From contig JADJVA010000008.1 of NCBI GenBank assembly GCA_016716765.1, forward strand, positions 1 through 29,952: DNA of 29,952 nucleotides, given 5' to 3'. Positions 15,291 through 22,838 of the stretch are shown one piece after another. The notes below the pieces were generated by a model that was not told where the DNA came from, ran no database searches, and worked only from the letters and a program-made list of their open reading frames with translations. The stretch's first letter is position 1; the number at the start of each line of letters is the position of its first letter. This DNA is from Bdellovibrionales bacterium (lineage in GTDB: Bacteria; Bdellovibrionota; Bdellovibrionia; Bdellovibrionales; UBA1609). The position numbers and the translations under genes are program-made.

Positions 15291-16532
15291 ATGAATATCA
15301 GACGAGCACTTGTAGGTATACCAATTTTTGTTTTTACCTTAGCCAATACCAATTCAGTCTGGGCCAAATATCAGTCACTTTTGTCTGGCGAAAAGGTGCA
15401 ACTAACTGAGAGACGTGTATATAACAACTATAAACTCTGGGAATGTAAGGATGACGAACAGAGCGAAGATAGATTGATAGAAACTAAAAGATACCTAGGT
15501 GATGTAGTTGAACTCGTTATGGATGCCAACCCTGACGTATTTAGGTCGGAATACGCGAAAAGCGAATTTTGTCTATTCGTGCTCAAGGGCGAAGCCGCTA
15601 GGGGAAGCATGGCATCCGCGGGAAACATGGGAAATGGAACTCTCAAGTTTTCAAATTTTGTTGATGAATTTGAGAGTGACGCCGAAGTTGCGGCAGTCAT
15701 TGCCCATGAGTTGGCGCATGTAACTCTGCAACATTATCTTGGGACTCCCTTTCTTCATCCTGGAGTAAACGATCAAGAGATTGCAAATCTACAAAAGGAT
15801 TATTTTAAAGAACTGTCAAAATTCTCAACGGAATACCTGGCGATTCTTACAAAGCTTGCGTCACATCAGAATCTGCCGGAAACGCTCAAGCAATCTGCGC
15901 AGAAACATAGAGATGTTTTTTCGAATTTGAAGCTAATGGCCGACACTCAGGTTGGAGTTGCAGTTGACTCCGCCAAAAATGATTGGGATCGCCCTTCTGA
16001 TTCAACGGATACTGAGTTTTTTCTTGGTCAACTTGATTCTCTTGGTTACCAAAATTATGCCGATAAAATTCGACAACTGGATGAAAGTAAATTAAATAAT
16101 GCTCTCTCAAATTATATTTCCAGGTTGAAGAGACTTATTGGCGATGCCGAATTCAAATATTGGATGGAAATAGAAGCTGATCTTGTTGGGCTTCGATATT
16201 ATTCACGAGCGGGCTTTGACCCAAATGCTTTGCTAGATCTCTGGGTGAAAAGAGAAAATTCAGAGTCATGGTTGACGGGAATAACTTGTAACCGGCCTGT
16301 GCGACTGGACAAAGCCCCAGCCGTACTTTACCCTCTCAAGATTAGAAATAAACTCCTTATCGAACAGAGTCATCCAACCCACTGCTGGAGGGCTTGGAGA
16401 TTGGCGAAAGAGATTGAATATTTAAGGCAAGAGGGTTGGTCATTTGGTGAAAAAGTAAATATTCATGAAACCAACAATCGCTTGCAGAGAATCAAATTGG
16501 AGGAAAAAGATCATGAAAGACTTTCCAAGTAA
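15291..16532 (+). CDS. Exported M48-family zinc metalloprotease
   Basis: The start at 15291 has GAGGAAAG 6-7 nt upstream and begins a signal peptide (MNIRRALVGIPIFVFTLANT...VWA) cleaved near residue 25; an upstream in-frame ATG at 15243 lacks this. The 413-residue protein has the zinc motif HELAH (His139, Glu140, His143) in AAVIAHELAHVTLQHYL and the third-ligand motif EIEAD (Glu293, Asp297) in WMEIEADLVGLRYYSRAGFD, as in M48 peptidases of the BepA/LoiP type. About 150 residues between the two motifs form an insertion larger than usual. The C-terminal region contains SHPTHCWRAWRL, reminiscent of the substrate-side SHP motif of the family. It probably acts in periplasmic or outer-membrane protein quality control. 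Confidence 0.88.
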   Translation: MNIRRALVGIPIFVFTLANTNSVWAKYQSLLSGEKVQLTERRVYNNYKLWECKDDEQSEDRLIETKRYLGDVVELVMDANPDVFRSEYAKSEFCLFVLKGEAARGSMASAGNMGNGTLKFSNFVDEFESDAEVAAVIAHELAHVTLQHYLGTPFLHPGVNDQEIANLQKDYFKELSKFSTEYLAILTKLASHQNLPETLKQSAQKHRDVFSNLKLMADTQVGVAVDSAKNDWDRPSDSTDTEFFLGQLDSLGYQNYADKIRQLDESKLNNALSNYISRLKRLIGDAEFKYWMEIEADLVGLRYYSRAGFDPNALLDLWVKRENSESWLTGITCNRPVRLDKAPAVLYPLKIRNKLLIEQSHPTHCWRAWRLAKEIEYLRQEGWSFGEKVNIHETNNRLQRIKLEEKDHERLSK

Positions 16533-16986
16533 ACTTCAAAATTTCTCGACCTTAAAAACCATGATTTTTGCTAGCGACCGTCATATCTGCCGCACGATAT
16601 GTGACCCTATGCTATTTCCAATAACCGCATTTGATTGTGAATTAAATGACGTCACCAGTAATTTTGGAGCTGAGTTGAAACACCTCTCTAAGAGCAGGAT
16701 GCATAAGTCACGTCTGTCCGATTCTCAGAGGAGCATTGGGCGGAAACGTCCGTCCATTGCTTACTTAGTGCTCGGGTGGTTTTCTGTTTTTTTCTTATAT
16801 ATTTCGCTTATTGGTTGTTCAGTATTTAGGGAGCGGCCGGGCTCGAATTGCTCCGACTATGAACCGTATTGCGGATTTCTAGGTGCAAGGAAAGAGTGCA
16901 CATACAATTCGAGTGGTTGCAGGTCCTGCACTTGCATTCCAAATCCCGGAACAAACCTATTTGAGCAACAACAAAGAAATCCATAA
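16513..16986 (+). CDS. Cys-rich membrane-anchored or lipoprotein, start uncertain
   Basis: ATG 16513 follows GGAGGAAAAAG and overlaps the protease stop by 20 nt, suggesting translational coupling (157 residues). However, the hydrophobic stretch IAYLVLGWFSVFFLYISLIGC is far inside, ending in a lipobox-like LIGC. A second start at 16699 (MHKSRLSDSQRS..., 95 residues) would make that stretch a normal lipoprotein signal. The C-terminal 45 residues carry eight cysteines after the lipobox (NCSDYEPYCGF, RKECTYNSSGCRSCTC), pointing to a small disulfide-rich extracellular module. I do not recognise the family. The coupling to an M48 protease may mean a partner or substrate role, which is inference. 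Confidence 0.6.
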   Translation: MKDFPSKLQNFSTLKTMIFASDRHICRTICDPMLFPITAFDCELNDVTSNFGAELKHLSKSRMHKSRLSDSQRSIGRKRPSIAYLVLGWFSVFFLYISLIGCSVFRERPGSNCSDYEPYCGFLGARKECTYNSSGCRSCTCIPNPGTNLFEQQQRNP

Positions 16987-17005
16987 TGCCTGTCCAGTAG
17001 GCATT
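16985..17005 (+). terminator. Hairpin directly after the Cys-rich gene
   Basis: AATGCCT and AGGCATT form a perfect 7-bp stem with a 7-nt loop, starting within the stop codon. No U-run follows, so intrinsic termination is uncertain. Confidence 0.35.
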
Positions 17006-17231
17006 CAATTACCCACAAGTTTCATTCCGTTTTCTTCCGCGACTTGAATTTCTGCGAGTCTAGCATTCCTCTCCATTAACCACACCGGCGGTAAGGTCCA
17101 TCCCTCTTATGCACAGCTCTCGGAGGTACAGAAATTGCACCTATACCTCTCCACCCTGATTTGTGTGTTTGCGGCTGTAGTTTCTCAGGTAACTCTTTCA
17201 TCAAGTTGGTGATCTTACGTCTTGTAGAAGC
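17006..17231. other. Gap without recognisable genes
   Basis: I see no ORF with protein character, no RNA fold and no clear promoter here. Confidence 0.4.
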
Positions 17232-18292
17232 CTGAAAGTTCGGATTCAATTTTTCGCCTCAGTCTTCGCAGTCCTGACTCTGAACATAGGAAGTATCCCA
17301 AAAGCAAGTGCCTCTCAAGCTGGCTCCTGCCTTGCCGCCCTTCCGCAGCCGGAACAAAAAAAGAACTCAGGTTTTCGCGGCTTATTTAAGATCAGACAAT
17401 CTGAATATCCAGATAAACCCACAGTTGTCGAGTCTTCAAGGGATCAGCATGGTCTCATTGAGATCTCAAGAATCCACAGGTGGGGGTGGGGCTCCAACCA
17501 TCAGTCTCCAGGGGCACAGGATATGATGGGCAACCCTCAGTGGGTGTTATTTGCCTTTGGATTGGAGGCCGCTGAATGGATGGGAGTCCGCCAGTTGGAC
17601 GAGCACACAATGACCATTTTTGATGGCGAAAGAGCAAAAAATGTCGTCACTGCTTTAAATCAACAAATGATCAAGATGAATCTCGATCCCTTGCCCATCC
17701 AATTTTATCAATTGCCTCCCTACGTGGGCCTGCAAGATATTGTTCCCTATCTCACTTTGTTTTCCGATTCCTGATCTCTGCCGATCTCCGGTGAGTTTAA
17801 TTCCCTCGTCCACGATTTCTCCTACCATTTCTCGTCCATTATTGCGCCACCAGTTGTGATCAAATTGATAAGGATTCAAACTCGTTTTGTTTTGAAATTC
17901 GTTGAACACCTTTCTTCAATTTCCTTATCTTTTGAAAATCAGACACAGAGGGATCATATTAAAAGAATAGAAAATCTCCCTTCATTTTCCTTTATGCTTG
18001 TTGCAAAATTTGGATCACATTGTTCTGGCGGTAAAGCTTCCGGAGTACATATTGCCGAGGTAATTAAGTCTGTCACAAAGGCTTGGCCTGCAGGTTCAAG
18101 TCGGAAGGATATGGAGATCATTTCAAGGCGACTCTCCGAGGAACTTGAAGCCTTTCCAACCTCCACCAAAATGACCCTGATTTTAAATTCAGTTTCGAAC
18201 CTGATGCGGCAGAACTCCCGGAGACACTCACTCGAAGAAGAGATCAGGTGCTCAGGGCCATCGAAGCCATCAAGCATAATCTCAATAAATAA
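17232..18292 (+). pseudogene. Unknown exported protein, interrupted by an in-frame TGA and a later frameshift
   Basis: The frame that includes the intact segment to TGA 17772-17774 is open from 17193. A classic signal peptide begins at a CTG codon at 17232 (LKVRIQFFASVFAVLTLN, then IPKASASQ), so CTG is either the start or a changed ATG; AGAAG precedes it. The first segment (180 codons) has LFAFGLEAAEWMG and DGERAKNVVTALNQQM. After the TGA the same frame stays open for about 135 codons (SGEFNSLVHDFSYHF, KSVTKAWPAGSSRKDMEI, SRRLSEELEAF). A shift near 18160-18180 then gives a protein-like tail, AAELPETLTRRRDQVLRAIE, ending at TAA 18290-18292. Family unknown. It could instead be a 180-residue gene followed by a broken second gene. 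Confidence 0.5.
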
Positions 18293-18306
18293 ATGAAGAC
18301 ACCATT

Positions 18307-19022
18307 TTAAATCAGATTTCTCATGTGTCCCCAGGCTTGCTTCTTTCTCTCAGCTACTTCGGACCCGGTACCAAGCATCTCCGAGAGGGAGTAGGTCTTT
18401 CGCCACCGACGCTCGGCATAGATCACGTCGGCGCCAAGGCGAGCATGTTCGATTCCAAACTGATCTGCCCACTGTCTACCAAAGATCAGACCCGATGGTA
18501 TTCGTATGTTTTCCAACAAAGACCTTAAATCAGCCTCCGAACCCGATCCTCGTAAATACAGCACTTGATTAGAAAACAAGGCTGTCATTATCCTGGTGAA
18601 TAGTTCTTGGATTTCGCCAGACATTGGTTCGGGAATATAAACAATAATACTGGCCGAGTCAGGATTGCCCTCGATTCGCCAACTTGGAGAAACAGAGCCA
18701 GCCACTGAAAAGCTCTTCGACAGAAGATGCGGGCGAATGACGTGAGTGAGGCCTAAAACCTGTGCAAAATAAATCTGCTGTGGCGAAAATCTGACATTCA
18801 CTCTATCCATCAGCACCAAGCTAACAAAAGGGATCTTGCACGTCACTGAATACCCCAGCGCATTATCATAGACCTCCTGCCCTTGAACAGAATAGGGAGG
18901 ACCACCGAACAGCCAGAGGGACTGAGGCATCGAAATAAAGACCAGGTCGGCAAAGTTTTCCTCCGCCTCAGGACCAAATTGATGCGTATTCCATTGGGCG
19001 CCTTAAGAACAAAAAATGACAT
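18307..19022 (-). CDS. Unknown protein with one N-terminal frameshift
   Basis: The long frame (from an internal ATG at 18930) encodes 207 residues with FVSLVLMDRVNVRFSPQQ, SASIIVYIPEPMSGEI, SNQVLYLRGSG and IFGRQWADQFGIEHARLGAD. It is open upstream of that ATG with protein-like sequence (HQFGPEAEENFADLVFIS), but a stop precedes it. Another frame starting at ATG 19022 (MSFFVLKAPNGIRIN) joins it if one base is shifted near 18970-18980, giving about 238 residues. The product is probably cytoplasmic, as no signal peptide is seen. I recognise no domain. It converges with the broken gene ending at 18292 and diverges from the small zinc-ribbon gene. Confidence 0.6.
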
Positions 19023-19064
19023 CCGATAACTAACTTGTGAATCCTATTTCAACAAGGAGGGGAA

Positions 19065-19316
19065 ATGGATAACTTAAAAAAGACAAAAGAAACGAATTTA
19101 CAGGCAAATGAGCCCCAGGTTGTAGCAGAATTCCGCATCAACGCAGTGCCAACCCAGACAGATCAATTCCTGATGGACTACAACCACTGCTGTCTCTGTG
19201 GAAACGAACTCCTGTTTACCCATGTAACGGATTTTGTTGCTTTGCACGTCCAAGAAGAGTCTTTTTGTACGAAGTGCAACATTCGCACAAGGCAAAATCA
19301 CCACGGCCTTCAATAG
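19065..19316 (+). CDS. Small protein with a CxxC...CxxC zinc-ribbon-like core
   Basis: A near-perfect AAGGAGG (19054-19060) precedes ATG 19065. The 83-residue protein has HCCLCGNEL and SFCTKCNIR, about 30 residues apart, a likely four-Cys metal site, with a polar N-terminal 35 residues and a His/Arg/Gln tail. It is probably a cytosolic zinc-binding protein. The family is unknown. It stands alone: the upstream gene is divergent and pntA is 257 bp downstream. The strong ribosome site suggests high translation. Confidence 0.75.
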   Translation: MDNLKKTKETNLQANEPQVVAEFRINAVPTQTDQFLMDYNHCCLCGNELLFTHVTDFVALHVQEESFCTKCNIRTRQNHHGLQ

Positions 19317-19573
19317 AAAATAAGAAAAAAATCATATCAAGTGGAAGCACTGCGCTACCCACTTTCTATCTACTGACAGTGAGCCAATAACCTCGCTATA
19401 AGTAATTCAAATTGAGCGTTAATGAATACGTTCTCCTCAGCATGGGGGGACGTATGAGCAATGCGCGTTCCAAAAATAAGTAGAAAACAAATCCTGAAAC
19501 CCTTTGGTATGGTTTGGTTTAAATTCGTTTTTGGTTTTGCGCTGGCTGTACTCACTGAGGAAGACCCATATTT
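19317..19573. other. Upstream region of pntAB
   Basis: There is no credible ORF. AGGAAG (19558-19563) is the pntA ribosome site. A promoter for pntAB is expected here, but no -35/-10 pair stands out. Confidence 0.4.
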
Positions 19574-21145
19574 ATGAGCAAAATAGTCATTGGAGTACCC
19601 AAAGAAATAAAATCAGGGGAAGCCCGAGTTGCAGTTACGCCAGAGAGTGCTGCGAAGCTGATAAAAATGGGATTTTCGGTCCAGATCGAAAAGGGTGCTG
19701 GGGAGCCCGCAAGTTTTTCTGATTCGAACTATACCCTGGCTGGAGCACGTGTTCTTGAGAGTCCTGCGGACGTATGGAGCCAAGCCGACCTCATTCTCAA
19801 AATCAATCCACCTCAGTGGAACCCTCGAACCAACTCTCACGAAGCAGATCTCCTCAAAAAGGAAGCACATCTCATTAGCTTTATTTGGCCAGCTCAGAAT
19901 TCAGATTTGCTCAAGAAACTATCCCAATCCAAAGTGACTGCGCTCGCCCTGGACTGCATCCCACGGATTTCGCGAGCCCAGAAGATGGACGTGCTGAGTT
20001 CGATGGCAAACATTGCAGGTTACCGCGCTGTCATCGAGGCCGCTCATCAATTTGGCCGTCTTTTCACTGGACAGATCACCGCCGCTGGCAAAATGCCTCC
20101 TGCAAAAGTTCTCGTTATCGGCGCAGGAGTTGCAGGACTTGCTGCTGTCGGGGCCGCTCGAGCTCTTGGAGCTATCGTCAGGGCCTTCGACACTCGTCCA
20201 GAAGTGAAAGAACAAGTCAAAAGCATGGGCGCTGAGTTTCTCGAACTCAAATTTAAAGAAGAAGGCTCGGGCGGGGGCGGCTACGCAAAGGTCATGAGTC
20301 CCGAATTTATCAAAGCTGAAATGGAGCTCTTTGCAAGGCAAGCAAAGGAAGTCGACATTATTATTACCACTGCTCTCATCCCAGGAAAAAAAGCGCCTCT
20401 TTTGATTGATGGTGCAACGGTCGCTCTCATGAAAGAGGGATCTGTCATTGTCGATATGGCCGCTGAACAGGGCGGCAATTGCGAATTTAGTCAAGCTGAC
20501 CAGATCGTTAAGAAATGTGGAGTGACCATCATTGGCTATACAAATCTTGCCAGCCGACTCGCAACGACAGCCAGCGAACTGCTTGCCTCAAACCTCGTTC
20601 ACCTTCTGACAGACATGACAAAAGGGGAAACTGGTTACCGCGTCGATATGAAGGACGAAGTCATTCGTGGCGCCCTCATTTTAAACGGTGGTGAAATCAC
20701 TTGGCCTCCTCCGGCCCGAGCAACGCCTCCAATTGCTCTCGAAAAAGTTTCCTCCGAAAACAAAAAGCCTGCGGTCAAACCGGAGTTGAAAAAGGCGAAG
20801 AAATTCTCGGGAGTTGATTTCACTTTACTTGGATTGGCCGTCCTGTTTTTTTTCCTTGGCCAAAATGCACCCTCAGAATTTCTTGGCCATTTTAGCGTCT
20901 TTATTCTCGCAATCGTGATTGGTTGGCAAGTGGTCTGGAACGTGGCTCCGGCCCTCCACACTCCTCTCATGAGCGTAACCAATGCAATCAGCGGCATTAT
21001 CATCATCGGAGCGCTTGTTCAGTTGCGTGGTGACTCTCTTGGGATTGCCGGTGCACTTTCGTTAGTTGCCGTCGTTATTGCTTCAATTAATATTGCTGGC
21101 GGTTTTTTAGTAACCAAACGCATGCTCAAAATGTTTCATAAGTAG
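19574..21145 (+). CDS. pntA: NAD(P)(+) transhydrogenase subunit alpha
   Basis: PntA binds NAD(H) and, with PntB, couples hydride transfer from NADH to NADP+ to proton entry across the inner membrane. The intact 523-residue protein (E. coli PntA is 510) has the alanine-dehydrogenase-like domain I: GVPKEIKSGEARVAVTPES at the start, the Rossmann motif VIGAGVAGLAAVGAARALGA at about residues 178-197 followed by the acidic AFD, and the mobile-loop region ending GYTNLASRLATTASEL. A linker leads to four membrane segments from about residue 413 (FTLLGLAVLFFFLGQ, FSVFILAIVIGWQVVW, SGIIIIGALVQL, ALSLVAVVIASINIAGGF). The single-chain layout matches the two-subunit E. coli type rather than the three-subunit type. 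pntB follows after 8 nt. Confidence 0.97.
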   Translation: MSKIVIGVPKEIKSGEARVAVTPESAAKLIKMGFSVQIEKGAGEPASFSDSNYTLAGARVLESPADVWSQADLILKINPPQWNPRTNSHEADLLKKEAHLISFIWPAQNSDLLKKLSQSKVTALALDCIPRISRAQKMDVLSSMANIAGYRAVIEAAHQFGRLFTGQITAAGKMPPAKVLVIGAGVAGLAAVGAARALGAIVRAFDTRPEVKEQVKSMGAEFLELKFKEEGSGGGGYAKVMSPEFIKAEMELFARQAKEVDIIITTALIPGKKAPLLIDGATVALMKEGSVIVDMAAEQGGNCEFSQADQIVKKCGVTIIGYTNLASRLATTASELLASNLVHLLTDMTKGETGYRVDMKDEVIRGALILNGGEITWPPPARATPPIALEKVSSENKKPAVKPELKKAKKFSGVDFTLLGLAVLFFFLGQNAPSEFLGHFSVFILAIVIGWQVVWNVAPALHTPLMSVTNAISGIIIIGALVQLRGDSLGIAGALSLVAVVIASINIAGGFLVTKRMLKMFHK

Positions 21146-21153
21146 GAGAAAAG

Positions 21154-22569
21154 ATGTCCGAAGGACTACTCACGGTTTCTTATCTTGCCGCAAGCCTTCT
21201 ATTTATTTTAAGCCTCGGTGGACTTTCCAATCAAGAAACTGCACGCAAAGGCAACCTCTATGGCGTTTTTGGAATTGCAATCGCCATATTGGTCAGTCTT
21301 GTTGGCGCTCATGGACTGGGACTGATCTCTTCCGTCATGGCCATCTTATTGGGTGGAGCCATTGGAGCCCTCATCGCGGCGCGAGTGGCAATGACGGCTA
21401 TGCCAGAATTAGTTGCTATTTTGCACAGTTTTGTGGGACTTGCGGCCGTTCTGGTGGGGGCTTCGAGTTTTTTTGGTGGAGATATTCAAAAACTCAATGG
21501 CATGGCTCGACTCATTCATGAAATTGAAATCTTCGCGGGTGTCATTATAGGTGGAATTACCTTCACAGGCTCAATCGTCGCATTTGCTAAACTTCGGGGC
21601 TCCATCAGTGGGAGACCCTTGCTCCTTCCTGCGAGACATATTTTAAATTTATCTGCTCTTGTTGGCTGCGTCCTTTTCGGCGTCTTGATCTCACATGCGA
21701 CGAACCTAGAAGAAAGTTCATCCCTTTTTATCACCATGATCCTTGTTTCCTTTTTTATGGGCTGGCATTTGGTCATGGCTATCGGAGGAGCCGATATGCC
21801 AGTTGTCGTGTCGATGCTCAATTCTTATTCGGGCTGGGCTGCGGCGGCCACGGGTTTTATGCTTTCCAATGATCTCCTCATTGTAACTGGAGCGCTCGTT
21901 GGAAGCTCAGGTGCTATTCTGAGTTATATCATGTGCAAGGCCATGAACCGTTCGATTTGGAGTGTGATCTTTGGAGGATTCGGTGCTAGCCCCGCAAAAT
22001 CAGTTACGACCAAAAACTCCGCCTGCCTAGGTGTTGTCCATGAAATCAGCGCAGAAGAAACCGCAGATCTCATGCTCAACGCACAAAATATCATGATCAT
22101 CCCTGGATACGGAATGGCCGTAGCTCAAGCTCAGCACCCTATTAAAGAAATCACTTCTCTCCTCAGAGATCGAGGGGTAACAGTGCGATTTGGAATACAT
22201 CCTGTTGCGGGGAGACTACCTGGCCACATGAACGTGCTTCTCGCAGAGGCCAGCGTCCCCTACGATATTGTGTTCGAAATGGATGAAATCAATCGCGACT
22301 TTCCCGACATTGATGTCACGCTCGTTATTGGTGCCAACGACATTGTGAACCCAGGGGCACTTGATGACCCCTCAAGTCCCATTTTCGGAATGCCCGTCCT
22401 TGAATGTTGGAAATCAAAACACGTCATCGTCATGAAACGAAGTATGGCTTCGGGATACTCGGGCATCGAAAATCCCCTCTTCCACAATGACAATACAAAG
22501 ATGCTTTTTGGCGATGCAAAGCAGAAGGTATCCAATATTTTGAACTCGATTCAAACTCACTCTCACTAG
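21154..22569 (+). CDS. pntB: NAD(P)(+) transhydrogenase subunit beta
   Basis: The intact 471-residue protein (E. coli PntB is 462) starts 8 nt after the pntA stop, with GGAG overlapping that stop. The N-terminal half is the membrane proton channel with about eight or nine helices (GLISSVMAILLGGAIGALIA, AMTAMPELVAILHSFVGLAA, SMLNSYSGWAAAATGFML). The C-terminal domain III binds NADP(H): IIPGYGMAVAQAQHP at about residue 317, GIHPVAGRLPGHMNVLLAEA, LVIGANDIVNPGAL and VIVMKRSMASGYSGIENPLF. These are all diagnostic. Together with PntA it makes NADPH. The stop TAG lies inside a run of CTAG repeats. Confidence 0.97.
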   Translation: MSEGLLTVSYLAASLLFILSLGGLSNQETARKGNLYGVFGIAIAILVSLVGAHGLGLISSVMAILLGGAIGALIAARVAMTAMPELVAILHSFVGLAAVLVGASSFFGGDIQKLNGMARLIHEIEIFAGVIIGGITFTGSIVAFAKLRGSISGRPLLLPARHILNLSALVGCVLFGVLISHATNLEESSSLFITMILVSFFMGWHLVMAIGGADMPVVVSMLNSYSGWAAAATGFMLSNDLLIVTGALVGSSGAILSYIMCKAMNRSIWSVIFGGFGASPAKSVTTKNSACLGVVHEISAEETADLMLNAQNIMIIPGYGMAVAQAQHPIKEITSLLRDRGVTVRFGIHPVAGRLPGHMNVLLAEASVPYDIVFEMDEINRDFPDIDVTLVIGANDIVNPGALDDPSSPIFGMPVLECWKSKHVIVMKRSMASGYSGIENPLFHNDNTKMLFGDAKQKVSNILNSIQTHSH

Positions 22570-22587
22570 CTAGCTAGCTAGCTAGCT
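22566..22587. repeat. (CTAG) tetranucleotide run at the pntB stop
   Basis: Five perfect tandem CTAG units (22566-22585) plus CT, starting inside the pntB stop codon. The unit is self-complementary, so the run can fold on itself. Confidence 0.9.
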
Positions 22588-22628
22588 GAAATCTGACTGT
22601 CCAGTTTGAATGGGCAAGTACTCAATAT

Positions 22629-22641
22629 GAGGCAAAACCTC
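22629..22641 (+). terminator. Weak GAGG-CAAAA-CCTC hairpin with following GCTTTT after pntB
   Basis: A 4-bp stem with a 5-nt loop is followed by GCTTTTG. It is short for an intrinsic terminator, but it is the only candidate between pntB and the next gene. Confidence 0.25.
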
Positions 22642-22667
22642 GCTTTTGTGAGACCTCGCCAGCCTCC

Positions 22668-22696
22668 TTGACAATTAATAATACATAGCGTAGTTA
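22668..22696 (+). promoter_or_regulatory. Candidate sigma-70-like promoter for the 22839 gene
   Basis: A perfect TTGACA (22668-22673) is followed by a 17-nt spacer and TAGTTA (22691-22696), a poor -10. It would leave a leader of about 135 nt before the coding start. Confidence 0.35.
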
Positions 22697-22838
22697 AGTG
22701 CCGCGCTCACTGCGAGGATTTTAGAAGCAGTGTTTCGAGTACGCCTTTCATTTAAGTTCCTGAGAGCAGAAGAGATGGCTGCAAATTTCTTTACTTAGAG
22801 CGTGCTATTTTACTTAACTTTTGGAGCTAATATATTTC

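Noticed and set aside
17772..17774. Selenocysteine-type recoding of the in-frame TGA
   Set aside because: No suitable stem-loop follows the TGA and the flanking residues match no known selenoprotein. Sequence error, mutation or a true stop is simpler.
17655..17909. Minus-strand ORF with NPYQFDHNWWRNNGREMVGE, which looks protein-like
   Set aside because: It overlaps the plus-strand frame that carries a signal peptide and continues through; it has no ribosome site and no continuation. Kept only as a weak alternative.
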